This document shows, piece after piece, positions 26,080-36,377 of a stretch of 64,000 nt of DNA. Position numbers and translations under genes: made by a program. The notes under the pieces are model-generated. The model was not told the DNA's origin. It saw only the letters and a list, made by a program, of their open reading frames with translations, and searched no databases. Position 1 is the first letter of the stretch; the number at the start of each line of letters is the position of its first letter. This DNA is from Streptomyces sp. SAJ15 (GTDB lineage: Bacteria; Actinomycetota; Actinomycetes; Streptomycetales; Streptomycetaceae), in the NCBI RefSeq assembly GCF_007595705.1, contig NZ_NISY01000014.1, forward strand, positions 80,422 through 144,421, in the 5' to 3' direction.

Positions 26080-26517
26080 ATGCTGGAGGAACTGATACTG
26101 GCCGGCGGCACCACGGTGGTCGGGGCCATGGCCACCGACTCCTGGCTGGCCGCGCGCGGTGGGGTGACGCGGCTGTTCCGCCGCCGGGGCGAGGACGGAC
26201 AGTCCGCCATCGAGGCCCAGTTGGACAACAACGCGGCACTGGTCGCACGGGCGGACGACGCCGAGCGGGTACGCCAGACCCTGCTCCCGCTGTGGTTGCT
26301 GGAGCTGGAGTCGCTGCTGGACCAGCACCCGGACGCCGCCGACGAACTACGCGAGCTGGTCGAGGAGATCCGGGAGCGACTGCCCGCCGCGGAGCGCACC
26401 TGGGTGCAGAACAACGTGGCCAAGGACGGCGGACAGGTCTTCGCGGTCCAGGGCGGGAACGTCATCGTGCACCAGGCCCTCCCCGGCCAGGGAGGCGGCG
26501 GCGGAGCCGCCGGGTGA
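26080..26517 (+). CDS. Conserved small protein of unknown function with C-terminal strand motif
   Basis: 145 residues; family not recognised. The N-terminus is a weakly hydrophobic helix (LEELILAGGTTVVGAMATDSW), followed by a helical acidic middle (LESLLDQHPDAADELRELVE). It ends in WVQNNVAKDGGQVFAVQGGN, then VIVHQ and a glycine tail. Closing motifs of this kind (NVA-x-DGG-x-V-x(3)-QGGN) recur at the ends of small Streptomyces proteins associated with NTPase or conflict-type genes, but no such partner lies next to it here. The ATG follows a GGGGGAG ribosome site. Confidence 0.65.
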   Translation: MLEELILAGGTTVVGAMATDSWLAARGGVTRLFRRRGEDGQSAIEAQLDNNAALVARADDAERVRQTLLPLWLLELESLLDQHPDAADELRELVEEIRERLPAAERTWVQNNVAKDGGQVFAVQGGNVIVHQALPGQGGGGGAAG

Positions 26518-26595
26518 GCCGGCCGCGCCGCGAACCCCTCCAGACGGGGGAGCGCGTCGGCGGCCCTGGCCGGGCTGGGCCGCCGCGGATCGTCG

Positions 26596-27630
26596 TCAGT
26601 ACCGGGGGCCGGCGACCAGCGGTGGGGTGTCGACGGCGGCACTCTCCCGCAGACCGGCCAGCAGATCCTGGAGGGCTTCCACGGAGGAGTGTTCGGGCTG
26701 CCAGCCCAGCTCGTCCCGGGCCCGCCGGGTGTCCATGAGAGGCAGCCGCAGCACGGCGTCGAAGAGGTACGGCGAGGTGGGGACGGCGCGGAGCCGCCAG
26801 GCCGCGGAGAGCGCGGCGCGCACCGGTCGGGCCGGCAGCCGTACCGGACGCGCCGCGAGCACCTCGGCCAGGACGTCCGCGGTCACGGGAGGGTCGGCGG
26901 CCAGGTTGAACGCGCCCTGGACGGGGCGGGTGACGGCGAGCCGGTAGGCGCGGGCGGCGTCGTCCGTGTGCAGGGCCTGGAAGACGAGTCCGGGCAGGTC
27001 CGGGACGACGGGCAGCAGGCCGGGACGGACCAGACGTCCGGGCACCAGGGGGCCCGCGAAGAGCCGGCACTGTTCGGTCGCGGACTCCTTCTTGAACAGG
27101 AACGCGGGACGCATCCGTACGACGCGGATCCCGGGGTGGTGCAACTCGTAGGTGTCCAGGGCCCGCTCCAGATAGGACTTCTCCCGGCAGTAGGACGCCT
27201 CGGGCCAGCCGTGGGTGGGCCACGACTCGTCGACCGTACGGCTCTTGGGTCCCGGGGAGTAGGCGCCCACGGAGGAGGCGTAGACGAGGGTGCTCACCCC
27301 GGCCGCGGCGACGGCCGCGAACACCTCGTAGCTGCCGAGCACATTGGTTCGCCAGGTCACCAGGGGGTCGCGGCTGGGCTGGAGCAGCCAGGCGAGGTGG
27401 ACGACGGCGTCGGCGCCGCGGAAGTGGGCGACGAAGTCGACGCCGGGGTCGGACCCGATGTCCGCGCTCACCCAGGTGGTCTTCGGCGGGTGCCAGCGGG
27501 GTCGCCGGCGGGCGATGCCCACGATCGACCCGACGGCCGGGTCCCGGCCCAGCTCGCGGACGACGCTGGTACCCACGTTGCCCGTGGCCCCGACGACCAC
27601 CACCCGGAGCCCGTCTGACGATCGAGGCAC
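26596..27630 (-). CDS. NAD-dependent epimerase/dehydratase (extended SDR)
   Basis: 344 residues. The NAD-binding loop VVVVGATGNVGTSVV is near the N-terminus. The middle segment YASSVGAYSPGP supplies the catalytic serine; SYCREKSYLERAL gives the YxxxK motif. The C-terminal half is divergent, as in short-chain epimerases or reductases acting on nucleotide sugars or steroids; substrate unknown. The GTG start at 27630 follows a GAGGCGAC ribosome site. It lies 30 bases after the DUF6314 gene on the same strand and is probably co-transcribed with it. Confidence 0.87.
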   Translation of the reverse strand: MPRSSDGLRVVVVGATGNVGTSVVRELGRDPAVGSIVGIARRRPRWHPPKTTWVSADIGSDPGVDFVAHFRGADAVVHLAWLLQPSRDPLVTWRTNVLGSYEVFAAVAAAGVSTLVYASSVGAYSPGPKSRTVDESWPTHGWPEASYCREKSYLERALDTYELHHPGIRVVRMRPAFLFKKESATEQCRLFAGPLVPGRLVRPGLLPVVPDLPGLVFQALHTDDAARAYRLAVTRPVQGAFNLAADPPVTADVLAEVLAARPVRLPARPVRAALSAAWRLRAVPTSPYLFDAVLRLPLMDTRRARDELGWQPEHSSVEALQDLLAGLRESAAVDTPPLVAGPRY

Positions 27631-27660
27631 GGTCGTCGCCTCGCTTTCCTCGGTCGGAGG

Positions 27661-28218
27661 CTACACGTTCCACCCTGTGACCGAACCGCGGGCGTCGCAA
27701 CCGCGCGCCCCGTCGGCGGCGCGGTCGGGCGGGCACCCCGGGCCTCCGCGGCGGTAGGTGGACTCCATCCGCTGGTCCTTGGAGGGGCCGACGGCATGCC
27801 AGCGCAGACGCCACTCGTCGGGCGAGACGGCGGTGAAGTCGCCGTCGTACCGATCGGCCGAGCACAGGTGCCGGGCGGCCCAGTGGCCGCCCCGCAGGTC
27901 GAGCACGTGGAAGGGGCGACCGTCGGCGAAGGCCACCTCCGCGGTGCCGTCCGGGTGGGGGATCAGTCGGAGGGTCCGGCTCGCCCGGCGCGTCGTCCCC
28001 GCCCACGTCAGCTCGCCCTCCTCGATGTGCAGCACACACGAGCCGTCGTCGGCCGGGCGGAACTCCGCCGTGCCGTGGAAGCGACCGCTCGCGCCCGAGG
28101 CCAGATCGACCACGGCGCGCTCCACCGTCCACCACCCGCTCAGATAGGCGGCGACGTCGGACACCGGATACGCGGACGAGGCCGCGGCCGGTGGTGGAGC
28201 GGAGGTGGTGCGGTTCAT
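27661..28218 (-). CDS. DUF6314-family protein
   Basis: 185 residues; a lipocalin-like beta-barrel family of unknown function. Recognisable features are YLSGWWTVERAVVDLASGAS, the EGELTWAG strand, EVAFADGRPFHVLDLRGG and the closing RWHAVGPSKDQRMESTYRR. The last 30 residues (GGPGCPPDRAADGARG) look unstructured. The ATG follows GGAGG. It lies upstream of the epimerase on the same strand. Confidence 0.82.
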   Translation of the reverse strand: MNRTTSAPPPAAASSAYPVSDVAAYLSGWWTVERAVVDLASGASGRFHGTAEFRPADDGSCVLHIEEGELTWAGTTRRASRTLRLIPHPDGTAEVAFADGRPFHVLDLRGGHWAARHLCSADRYDGDFTAVSPDEWRLRWHAVGPSKDQRMESTYRRGGPGCPPDRAADGARGCDARGSVTGWNV

Positions 28219-28430
28219 GCCTCCAGTATCCGGTACCGCGCGCACCGTCCCGCGGCTCCGTCGCCGCGCCCGTTCGCCGTACCGAGGGACGGGTCGGGGA
28301 TCTGTTCGCGGGCCGCTGCCGGCAGTCGGTGCGGCAGCACGCCGTGCGCGGTGCGCTCCAGGTCGAGTGCGCCGCGCAGGATCCAGGGCTCGATGGCGGT
28401 GGTGATCCAGTCCGCTAACTGGCGAAACAT
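28215..28430 (-). pseudogene. Truncated N-terminus of an SGNH/GDSL hydrolase
   Basis: The 71-residue frame begins with an N-terminus (LRGALDLERTAHGVLPHRLP, then AAAREQIPDPSL) typical of the first 60 residues of actinobacterial SGNH/GDSL hydrolases. Similarity stops abruptly after PDPSLGTANGR, and the GDSL, GxND and catalytic blocks are absent. A good AAGGAG ribosome site precedes the start. The frame runs into the start of the DUF6314 gene. It is best explained as a gene remnant left by a deletion; the assignment is from memory of the family pattern. Confidence 0.5.
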
Positions 28431-28499
28431 CATTCTCCTTGACATAGCGCCTTGTTGGCTCAGATCATCATTCCACTATCTAATTAGTGAAAGGGTGAT

Positions 28500-30167
28500 G
28501 TGGTGGTCGAGTACCGCATCGACCGCCGCGGCGGTGACGCCACCTACCGGGGCGGCTGGGCGCCGCGCGACGACAGGGGCCACTCGGCCACGGCTGCCGT
28601 CACGGCCCGTCGAGTGACGGCCGCCCGCACCACGACCGGCGAGCCCCCGGCCGGCCCCGCCGCCGCGACCCGCACCCCGGGACCGCTCCCGTTCCGGTCG
28701 GCCGCGCGCCCACCCGGCCGGTCGATCCGCGCGGCGGCCGTCGTCCTGGCCCCCATGGCGCTGATGCTCGCCCTCGGGCTGTGGGGCGTCCGCCACCAGG
28801 GGAGCATGGGGCGCGACGAGTCGACGACCTACCAGATGGCCCATCGCGACCTGGCCGAGATCTGGCAGGTGCTGGGAAACATCGACGCGGTGCACGGCCT
28901 GTACTACCTGCTGATGCACGCCGTGTACGCGGTCTGGGACGGCGGGCTCGCGGCCCTGCGGCTGCCCTCGGTGCTGGCGATGACGGCGGCGGCCGGAGCG
29001 GTCGCGCTGATCGGCCGGCGGCTGGCCGGCCCGGGGGTCGGCCTGGCGGCCGGGCTGGTCTTCCCGCTGATCCCCACCACACAGCAGTTCGCGCAGGAGG
29101 GGCGGTCGTACGCGCTGGTCTGCGCGACCGTCGCCTGGTCCACGTACCTGCTGCTCCGCGCGGTCGACCGGCGGGACAAGCGGGCCTGGGCGGGCTACGC
29201 GGCGGTCGCCGTGGTCGCCTGTCTGCTGCACGAGTTCGCGGTGCTCGCCGTCGTCGCCCATGGCGTCACGCTGTCGCTGGCCCGGGTGCCGGGCGCGGTC
29301 CGGCGGGCGTGGGCGGTGGCGGCCGGCTGCGTGCTGGTCCCGTTGGTCCCGCTGGTGGTCATCAGCGAGCACCAGTCCGACGCGGTGTCGTGGATCAAGC
29401 CCGCGGAGCCGTTCGAGATGGTGCGGTTGGCCGTCCTGACGGTGGTGGCCGCCGGATGTGCCGCCGCGCCCGGACCCGCCCGCCGCGGCCCGGTCCGACT
29501 GTGGACCGTGGCGCTGCCGCTGCTGGTCCTGCCGTCGACCCTGCTGATGCTCTCGGCGGTGGTCCACCCGCTCTACGCGCACCGCTACGTCGTCTACTCC
29601 TACCTCGGGCTCGCCCTGGCGCTGGGCGCCGGCGTCGACTGGCTGGCCCGTACCGCGAGGCGCCGCGGCCGGCCGGCCGTGGTCTGCGCGTGCGCCGTGG
29701 CCGTGGCGGTGCTCGCCGCGCTGCTGCCCACCTGGTCGCAACTGCGCGGCCCACAGGGCCATCTCGACGACCCGGCCGGCGCCGCCCGCGTCGTACGGGA
29801 ACTGGCCGCGCCCGGCGACGGCGTGCTCTTCATGCCGGCCGACCGCCGCGAGTCGCTGCTGTCCCACCCCGACCACTACCGGGGACTGAACGACCTGGCG
29901 CTCGATCAGACCCCGACCGCCTCCGGCACCCTGCACGGGATCGAGCTCACCGCCGCGCGCCTACCCGCCCGGATGCTGTCCGCCGACCGGATCGTCGTGC
30001 TGCGCGACGTCCGCTACCGGTCCACGGACGACACGGCCGAGGGCCGGGCGAAGCGCGCGGTGCTGGCGGCGCACTACGAGGAGTGCGCCAGCGGACGGGC
30101 GCACGGCATCACGGTGATCGTCTACGCCCGCCCGGGCCGCTGCGCGGAACGGGAGTCCGGGGCCTGA
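28500..30167 (+). CDS. GT39-like membrane glycosyltransferase
   Basis: 555 residues. A hydrophilic N-terminal tail of about 75 residues precedes a GT-C-fold membrane protein with about ten helices. The luminal acidic motif MGRDESTTYQMAHRDL follows the first helix, as in PMT/ArnT-type lipid-linked sugar transferases, where the Asp-Glu pair is catalytic. The C-terminal 130 residues form a soluble extracytoplasmic domain (RVVRELAAPGDGVLFMPADR). The sugar donor and acceptor are unknown. A GTG at 28500 is used; an adjacent ATG two bases upstream is in another frame. Confidence 0.82.
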   Translation: MVVEYRIDRRGGDATYRGGWAPRDDRGHSATAAVTARRVTAARTTTGEPPAGPAAATRTPGPLPFRSAARPPGRSIRAAAVVLAPMALMLALGLWGVRHQGSMGRDESTTYQMAHRDLAEIWQVLGNIDAVHGLYYLLMHAVYAVWDGGLAALRLPSVLAMTAAAGAVALIGRRLAGPGVGLAAGLVFPLIPTTQQFAQEGRSYALVCATVAWSTYLLLRAVDRRDKRAWAGYAAVAVVACLLHEFAVLAVVAHGVTLSLARVPGAVRRAWAVAAGCVLVPLVPLVVISEHQSDAVSWIKPAEPFEMVRLAVLTVVAAGCAAAPGPARRGPVRLWTVALPLLVLPSTLLMLSAVVHPLYAHRYVVYSYLGLALALGAGVDWLARTARRRGRPAVVCACAVAVAVLAALLPTWSQLRGPQGHLDDPAGAARVVRELAAPGDGVLFMPADRRESLLSHPDHYRGLNDLALDQTPTASGTLHGIELTAARLPARMLSADRIVVLRDVRYRSTDDTAEGRAKRAVLAAHYEECASGRAHGITVIVYARPGRCAERESGA

Positions 30168-30247
30168 CACGACCCCTGGCGAAGCCGACGCAGAAGGCCG
30201 GGGCGTGAGCCCGCGTCCGCGTCCTCGGCCGCGAAGGCCCTCGGGGT

Positions 30248-32224
<1,977 letters not shown>

Positions 32225-32279
32225 GGTGAGAGCAGCCCTTCGCGCACGGCGGGATCCGATGACGGCACCATACAGGACC

Positions 32280-32299
32280 ACATGAACATCTATTCATGT
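32280..32299. promoter_or_regulatory. ArsR/SmtB-type operator
   Basis: Perfect inverted repeat ACATGAA-N6-TTCATGT in the 99-base gap between the metal ATPase and ArsR genes. The AT-rich ATGAA/TTCAT arms match the 12-2-12-like operators of this family. It probably controls both directions. Confidence 0.8.
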
Positions 32300-32323
32300 A
32301 TTAGGGCTCCGTAGGATGGCGGC

Positions 32324-32740
32324 ATGGGCCATGGAGCGAAACCCAAGACCGCGGACAGCGCAACGCCGCGCACCCACCTGACGCCGCACACCGCGCAACA
32401 GGTCGCCACCACGCTCCAGGCCCTGTCCACCCCGTCCCGGCTGCTGATCCTGGCGCGCCTGCGCGAGGGGCCCCTCGCCGCCACCGAGCTGGCCGCCGAG
32501 GTCGGCATGGAGCAGTCCGCCTGCTCCCACCAACTGCGGCTGCTGCGCAACCTGGGGCTGGTCACCGGCACCCGCCAGGGCCGCTCGGTGATCTACGCCC
32601 TCTACGACGACCACGTCGCGGAACTGCTCGACCAGGCCGTCCACCACGTCGAGCACCTCCGCCTCGGCCTCGCGGACGCACCGGCGGAGGCGGGTCGGCC
32701 CGCGGCGGTCCCGGGGGACCGAACCACCGGGCCACGGTGA
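32324..32740 (+). CDS. NmtR-like ArsR/SmtB metal sensor
   Basis: 138 residues. The winged helix is clear (TELAAEVGMEQSACSHQLRL). In helix alpha-5, Asp95, His97, His108 and His111 reproduce the Asp-x-His-x10-His-x2-His metal site of Mycobacterium NmtR (D91, H93, H104, H107), a Ni/Co sensor that derepresses a P1B-4 exporter. The same pairing occurs here. The C-terminal tail is disordered. The ATG at 32324 is 25 bases from the operator. Confidence 0.92.
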   Translation: MGHGAKPKTADSATPRTHLTPHTAQQVATTLQALSTPSRLLILARLREGPLAATELAAEVGMEQSACSHQLRLLRNLGLVTGTRQGRSVIYALYDDHVAELLDQAVHHVEHLRLGLADAPAEAGRPAAVPGDRTTGPR

Positions 32741-32802
32741 TCGCCTGCGGCGTGTCGGCCTGTACCCTCGGCGCGGACCACACCAACGATCATGGGGGGC
32801 GT

Positions 32803-33321
32803 ATGACCGTCTTGGCCGAGATCACCGCACTGCTCGGCGAGCCCCGGTTCCACTGGTCGGACCCCGAGCCGTGGCGCGCGCTGGAGGCCGAGCTCGGCGT
32901 GCGGTTCCCCGCGGACTACCGCGCCTTCGTGGACGCCTACGGGCCCGTCCTCGTCAACGACCAGCTGTGGTTCGGGCATCCGGGCGCCCAGCACGGCGAC
33001 CTCGGACGCGCCATCAAGGCGGACATCGAGGCATGGGCCGACGTCCCCGAAGAGCTCGCGCCGCCGCACCCGGTGGGATCCGCCCCGGGGGAACTGCTCC
33101 CGTGGGGGAGCGGTTCCTCGGGTGAGACGGTGTTCTTCCGGATACCCGCCACCGAGGGTGGGGACTGGCGCGTGGGTGTCGTCGAGCATGACGAAGGGAC
33201 CTACGAGGAACACGACATGACGTTCGGCGCCTGGATGCTGGCCTATCTCCAGGGCCGTGACGTCACGGTGTGCTCACGCAACTTCGCGCCCGACGGCCCC
33301 TTCTACCGGTCCATCGGCTGA
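32803..33321 (+). CDS. SMI1/KNR4 (SUKH)-family protein
   Basis: 172 residues. The SUKH signature is seen: WRALEAELGVRFPADYRAFV, then DAYGPVLV and the late WMLAYLQGRDV helix. SUKH proteins commonly serve as immunity proteins against secreted nuclease toxins, but many Streptomyces paralogues are isolated. No toxin gene lies next to it, so it may be an orphan immunity gene. The ATG follows GGGGGGC. Confidence 0.82.
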   Translation: MTVLAEITALLGEPRFHWSDPEPWRALEAELGVRFPADYRAFVDAYGPVLVNDQLWFGHPGAQHGDLGRAIKADIEAWADVPEELAPPHPVGSAPGELLPWGSGSSGETVFFRIPATEGGDWRVGVVEHDEGTYEEHDMTFGAWMLAYLQGRDVTVCSRNFAPDGPFYRSIG

Positions 33322-33391
33322 GGCCACGCCGGTCGTGTCGCCCCCCCCGTCGACCGGACCCGCCGGCATCGCCGTGCCGGCGGGGGAGCGG

Positions 33392-34249
33392 TCAGGTGGT
33401 GGCGAGCAGCAGGTCCTCTCCGCTTGAGGGACGGAGGCCGTCGGTGCGGTCGGCGAAGTAGCGGTCGGCGAGCGACGTCCCCGACACATGTCGAACGTCG
33501 TCGAAGCCGGCTTCGCGGGCCAGTGCCAGCATCTCGGGCGGGGTGTAGAAGCTGATGAACGGCGTTCCGGAGGCCCGCGCGCCGGCCGCGCTCGCCCGAA
33601 GGCCGGGGCGATCGGCCTCGTCGACGAGTTCGATCGGCAGCAGATAGGTCATGGCGAGCGTCGAGCCGGGCGCCAGCCCGGCGATCTGGCGCAGGGTGGC
33701 CGCGGTGGCGTCCTTGGTGAGGTACATGGTGACGCCGGTGGAGACGATGACCGCCGGCTGGTCGGCGTCGAAGCCGGCGGCGGTCAACTGCTTCAGCCAG
33801 TCCTCGCTCGCCTCGAAGTCGACCGGCACCAGGTGCAGCCAGTCGGGGACGCCGTAGCCGAGTTCGACCAGACGCCTGCGCTTCCACGCCTGCGGGCCGG
33901 GCTGGTCGATCTCGAAGACCCGGAGGCGGGAGGCGATCTCCGGCCTGCGCTGGGCGAAGGTGTCCAGGCCGGCCCCGAGGATGACGTACTGGGTGACGCC
34001 GCGGTCCGCCTGCTCGGCGATCAGGTCCTCGATGAGACGGGCGCGGGCCACGATGGCCGCCCGGAATCCCCCGGTGGTTCGCGGGTCCGTGTCGGGGCGG
34101 CGGCGCCAGTCCCCCTCGGGAGCCGCCAGCCGCAGGCCGATCTCGTCTTCGAGCACATGCGGCGGCGAGTCGACCTGGACGTGCGTGGCCCGCCAGAGGG
34201 CGGTCCGCACCGCGGTGTTGTCCGGCGCCTCGGTCTGCTCGTGTGCCAT
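33392..34249 (-). CDS. Class I SAM-dependent methyltransferase (LCM-like)
   Basis: 285 residues of the leucine-carboxyl-methyltransferase-like family often annotated TIGR00027. Signatures: TALWRATHVQVDSPPHVLED, VTQYVILGAGLDTFAQRRP (SAM motif), VFEIDQPGPQAWKRRRL and STGVTMYLTKDAT. In actinobacteria such enzymes methylate polyketides or unknown acids. The ATG follows GGGGGAAA. No clear operon partner is seen; the VOC and ribbon-helix-helix genes lie upstream on the same strand. Confidence 0.88.
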   Translation of the reverse strand: MAHEQTEAPDNTAVRTALWRATHVQVDSPPHVLEDEIGLRLAAPEGDWRRRPDTDPRTTGGFRAAIVARARLIEDLIAEQADRGVTQYVILGAGLDTFAQRRPEIASRLRVFEIDQPGPQAWKRRRLVELGYGVPDWLHLVPVDFEASEDWLKQLTAAGFDADQPAVIVSTGVTMYLTKDATAATLRQIAGLAPGSTLAMTYLLPIELVDEADRPGLRASAAGARASGTPFISFYTPPEMLALAREAGFDDVRHVSGTSLADRYFADRTDGLRPSSGEDLLLATT

Positions 34250-34267
34250 GGTGTTTCCCCCTGTGTG

Positions 34268-34323
34268 GTCTGTTGCGTCTTATGTGTCGTGCTGTGTTGT
34301 CTGTTGCGTCTTTGTGTGTCGTG
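34268..34323. repeat. TG-rich imperfect direct repeat
   Basis: Two copies of about 24-25 bp beginning gtctgttgcgtctt (34268-34291 and 34299-34323) in an unusually T- and G-rich gap between the LCM and VOC genes. Confidence 0.7.
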
Positions 34324-34324
34324 G

Positions 34325-34669
34325 TCAGTTTCCGGCGGGCGCCTGAAGGCTCCACAGTCGCCCGTCGGGGTCGCGGACGGTCATCTCCCTGGTCCCGTAA
34401 TGCGTCTCCTCGAACGGCGTGACCACCTCGACGGCCGGGTCGGGACCGAACACCTCCGCGTCCGGCACCTTCATCACGAGCCGCGTCTGGGGCTCCTGGT
34501 CCTCGGGGACCTCGGCGATGAAGACGTACGGCCCGTCGCCGTTGCGGAGCTGGCCGGAGTTGTGGTCGGTCGAGAACTCCAACTCGTAGCCCAGCGTCTG
34601 GAAGAACTTCGCCGCCTTGCCCCAGTTGTGGGTGGTCAGGAATACGGCCTCGATCCCCGCGGTTGCCAT
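34325..34669 (-). CDS. VOC-family (glyoxalase-like) protein
   Basis: 114 residues, a single vicinal-oxygen-chelate module pair: IEAVFLTTHNWGKAAKFFQT and the second half REMTVRDPDGRLWSLQAP. The C-terminal PDGR-LWSLQ pattern is typical of bleomycin-resistance/dioxygenase-like VOC proteins. No catalytic assignment is possible. The ATG follows GAAGGAG and lies 1 base after the stop of the ribbon-helix-helix gene, so the two are in one operon. Confidence 0.85.
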   Translation of the reverse strand: MATAGIEAVFLTTHNWGKAAKFFQTLGYELEFSTDHNSGQLRNGDGPYVFIAEVPEDQEPQTRLVMKVPDAEVFGPDPAVEVVTPFEETHYGTREMTVRDPDGRLWSLQAPAGN

Positions 34670-34670
34670 G

Positions 34671-34850
34671 TCAGTTCTCCTTCTCGGTCGACTGCTGCTC
34701 TTCGCCATGGGCGTCGTCGAGGTAGGCCCGCAGTGCTTCGGCGACCAACGCCGACAACGACATGCCCGACTCGATGGCGCGGTACTTGACCTGCTTGATC
34801 AGCCCGATCGGCAGGTACACGTTGAACTGTTTGACTTCCTCATCGCCCAT
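34671..34850 (-). CDS. Ribbon-helix-helix (CopG/Arc-type) DNA-binding protein
   Basis: 59 residues. The N-terminal strand KQFNVYLPIGLIKQVKYRAI is followed by the helix SGMSLSALVAEALRAYLDD, the classic ribbon-helix-helix dimer fold. It should bind DNA as an autoregulator of this two-gene operon with the VOC protein; stand-alone RHH proteins also act as antitoxins, but no toxin is evident. Three CTAG repeats lie just upstream of the start. The ATG gives MGDEEVKQFNVYLP as N-terminus. Confidence 0.85.
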   Translation of the reverse strand: MGDEEVKQFNVYLPIGLIKQVKYRAIESGMSLSALVAEALRAYLDDAHGEEQQSTEKEN

Positions 34851-34855
34851 GAGGC

Positions 34856-34883
34856 GATGCTAGCATCCTAGCAAGCTAGATCG
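34856..34883. promoter_or_regulatory. Triple CTAG operator array for the RHH/VOC operon
   Basis: The palindrome GATGCTAGCATC (34856-34867) overlaps three head-to-tail 8-bp units starting with CTAG: CTAGCATC at 34860, CTAGCAAG at 34868 and CTAGATCG at 34876. Ribbon-helix-helix dimers typically bind such short repeats one helical face apart. The array begins 6 bases upstream of the start codon. Confidence 0.65.
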
Positions 34884-35092
34884 CTGACGGCGCCAGTGTT
34901 TCGTGAAAACCGGTCGTAGGAATTCGGGAGTGAGGTCCGGACGGGCGGTCGTGGCGGTGCTGCCTCGTGCGATTCAGGGTGGATGTCGGGGTCGGGCGGT
35001 GCGCTCCCCGAGCTCCCCGGTATGGGTGCATATGATCGCTGTTCGGCGGATTCGGCATCGGTCGCAGACGACGGCCCACACGGTAGAGCGGG

Positions 35093-36241
35093 GTGCGGAT
35101 GGATCCACTCGTCACGCGGTGGCCCCGATACGTCTCGTTCGCGCCCGCCGCGCTGATCGTGTGCGGGACCGTCTGGAACGCGCTGTCGCCGCGGGAGTAC
35201 TGGGGCGACCCGATGCTGGCCGCCGCCGTCGTGCTGGCGGGGGCGCTGCTCTCGCTCCGACACACGATCCTGACGGGAGTCGCCGTCGTCCTCATCGAGC
35301 TGGCCCTCGCGGTCAAGGACGGCTACGTCGGCCACATCGTCGGCACGCTCACCCTGGCCAACGCGGTGTTCACCGCACTCGTGGGCATCGGCGTGAACCG
35401 GGTGATCGCCCGCCATGGGCGCCGCCTGGAGGTGGTGCGCTCCGTCGCGGAGGCCGCCCAGCGGGCGCTGCTGCCGGTGCCGCCGGCGCGGGTCGGCCCG
35501 CTGGCCGTCGCGGCCGTCTACAAGGCCGCGCAGATCGAGGCGTTGATCGGTGGCGACGCGTACGCCGTGCACGACACGCCGTACGGCACCCGGTTGATGA
35601 TCGCGGACGTGCGGGGGAAGGGCCTGGGCGCGGTCAGCGTGGTCTCGGTGCTGCTCGGCACCTTCCGGGAGGCCGCGGAGCGGGCGCCCGAACTGACGGT
35701 GCTGGCGGAACACCTGGAGCGCGCACTCGTACGGGAGGCCGCACGGAGCGAGCACCTCATCCAGATGGAGGGCTTCGTCACGGCGCTGCTCGGTGAGATC
35801 CCAGCCGGCGCCGATCGGGTGTCCCTGCTGAACTGCGGCCATCCCTCGCCCTATCTCCTGGCGGGGCGCGCCCTGTCGACCCTGGAGCCGCACGAGCCGG
35901 GCCTTCCGCTGGGCATGAGCGTCCTGGGCGTGCCGCAGGCGGCCCCCCAGACCTGGCCGTTCCCGGTCGAGGCCACGCTCCTCCTGGTCACCGACGGCGT
36001 GACGGAGGCCCGTGACCGCACCGGGAACTTCTACGATCCGGCGTCCCGGCTCTCCGGCCGGGGCCCGTTCCAGCGGCCGGAGGAGCTGATCGGGACCCTG
36101 GTGAGCGACGTGGAGCACTGGACCGGCGGGCCGCGCGACGACGACATGGCCGTTCTGGCGATCACCCGGTGCGCCGACGGCCCAGCCGGCCCGCAAGGGG
36201 ATCCGGAAGGGGACACCCCGGGCTCCGACCACAAGGGCTGA
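35093..36241 (+). CDS. SpoIIE-family PP2C-type membrane phosphatase
   Basis: 382 residues. The N-terminal third has four membrane helices (VVLAGALLSLRHTILTGVAV; TLTLANAVFTALVGIGVN). The C-terminal phosphatase starts at AAQRALLPVPP and has GGDAYAVHD, ADVRGKGLGA, LNCGHPSPYLL, VTDGVTEARDRTG and DDDMAVLAI, the metal-binding Asp motifs of SpoIIE/RsbU. These dephosphorylate anti-anti-sigma factors. The membrane part suggests an environmental input. Starts at GTG 35093 or ATG 35099 are equally plausible. Confidence 0.92.
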   Translation: MRMDPLVTRWPRYVSFAPAALIVCGTVWNALSPREYWGDPMLAAAVVLAGALLSLRHTILTGVAVVLIELALAVKDGYVGHIVGTLTLANAVFTALVGIGVNRVIARHGRRLEVVRSVAEAAQRALLPVPPARVGPLAVAAVYKAAQIEALIGGDAYAVHDTPYGTRLMIADVRGKGLGAVSVVSVLLGTFREAAERAPELTVLAEHLERALVREAARSEHLIQMEGFVTALLGEIPAGADRVSLLNCGHPSPYLLAGRALSTLEPHEPGLPLGMSVLGVPQAAPQTWPFPVEATLLLVTDGVTEARDRTGNFYDPASRLSGRGPFQRPEELIGTLVSDVEHWTGGPRDDDMAVLAITRCADGPAGPQGDPEGDTPGSDHKG

Positions 36242-36377
36242 CGCGTGGTCAGGGCCGGCAAGGGCTGATGGGTGGTCAGGCGGACCTGCTTCCCCCCATT
36301 GGTATCGAAGAACCCCTCATCGAGGGGCGAGACCGCTCATCGGTCGGCCGGAGACCACGGCGGTGCCGCGGCGCGGC

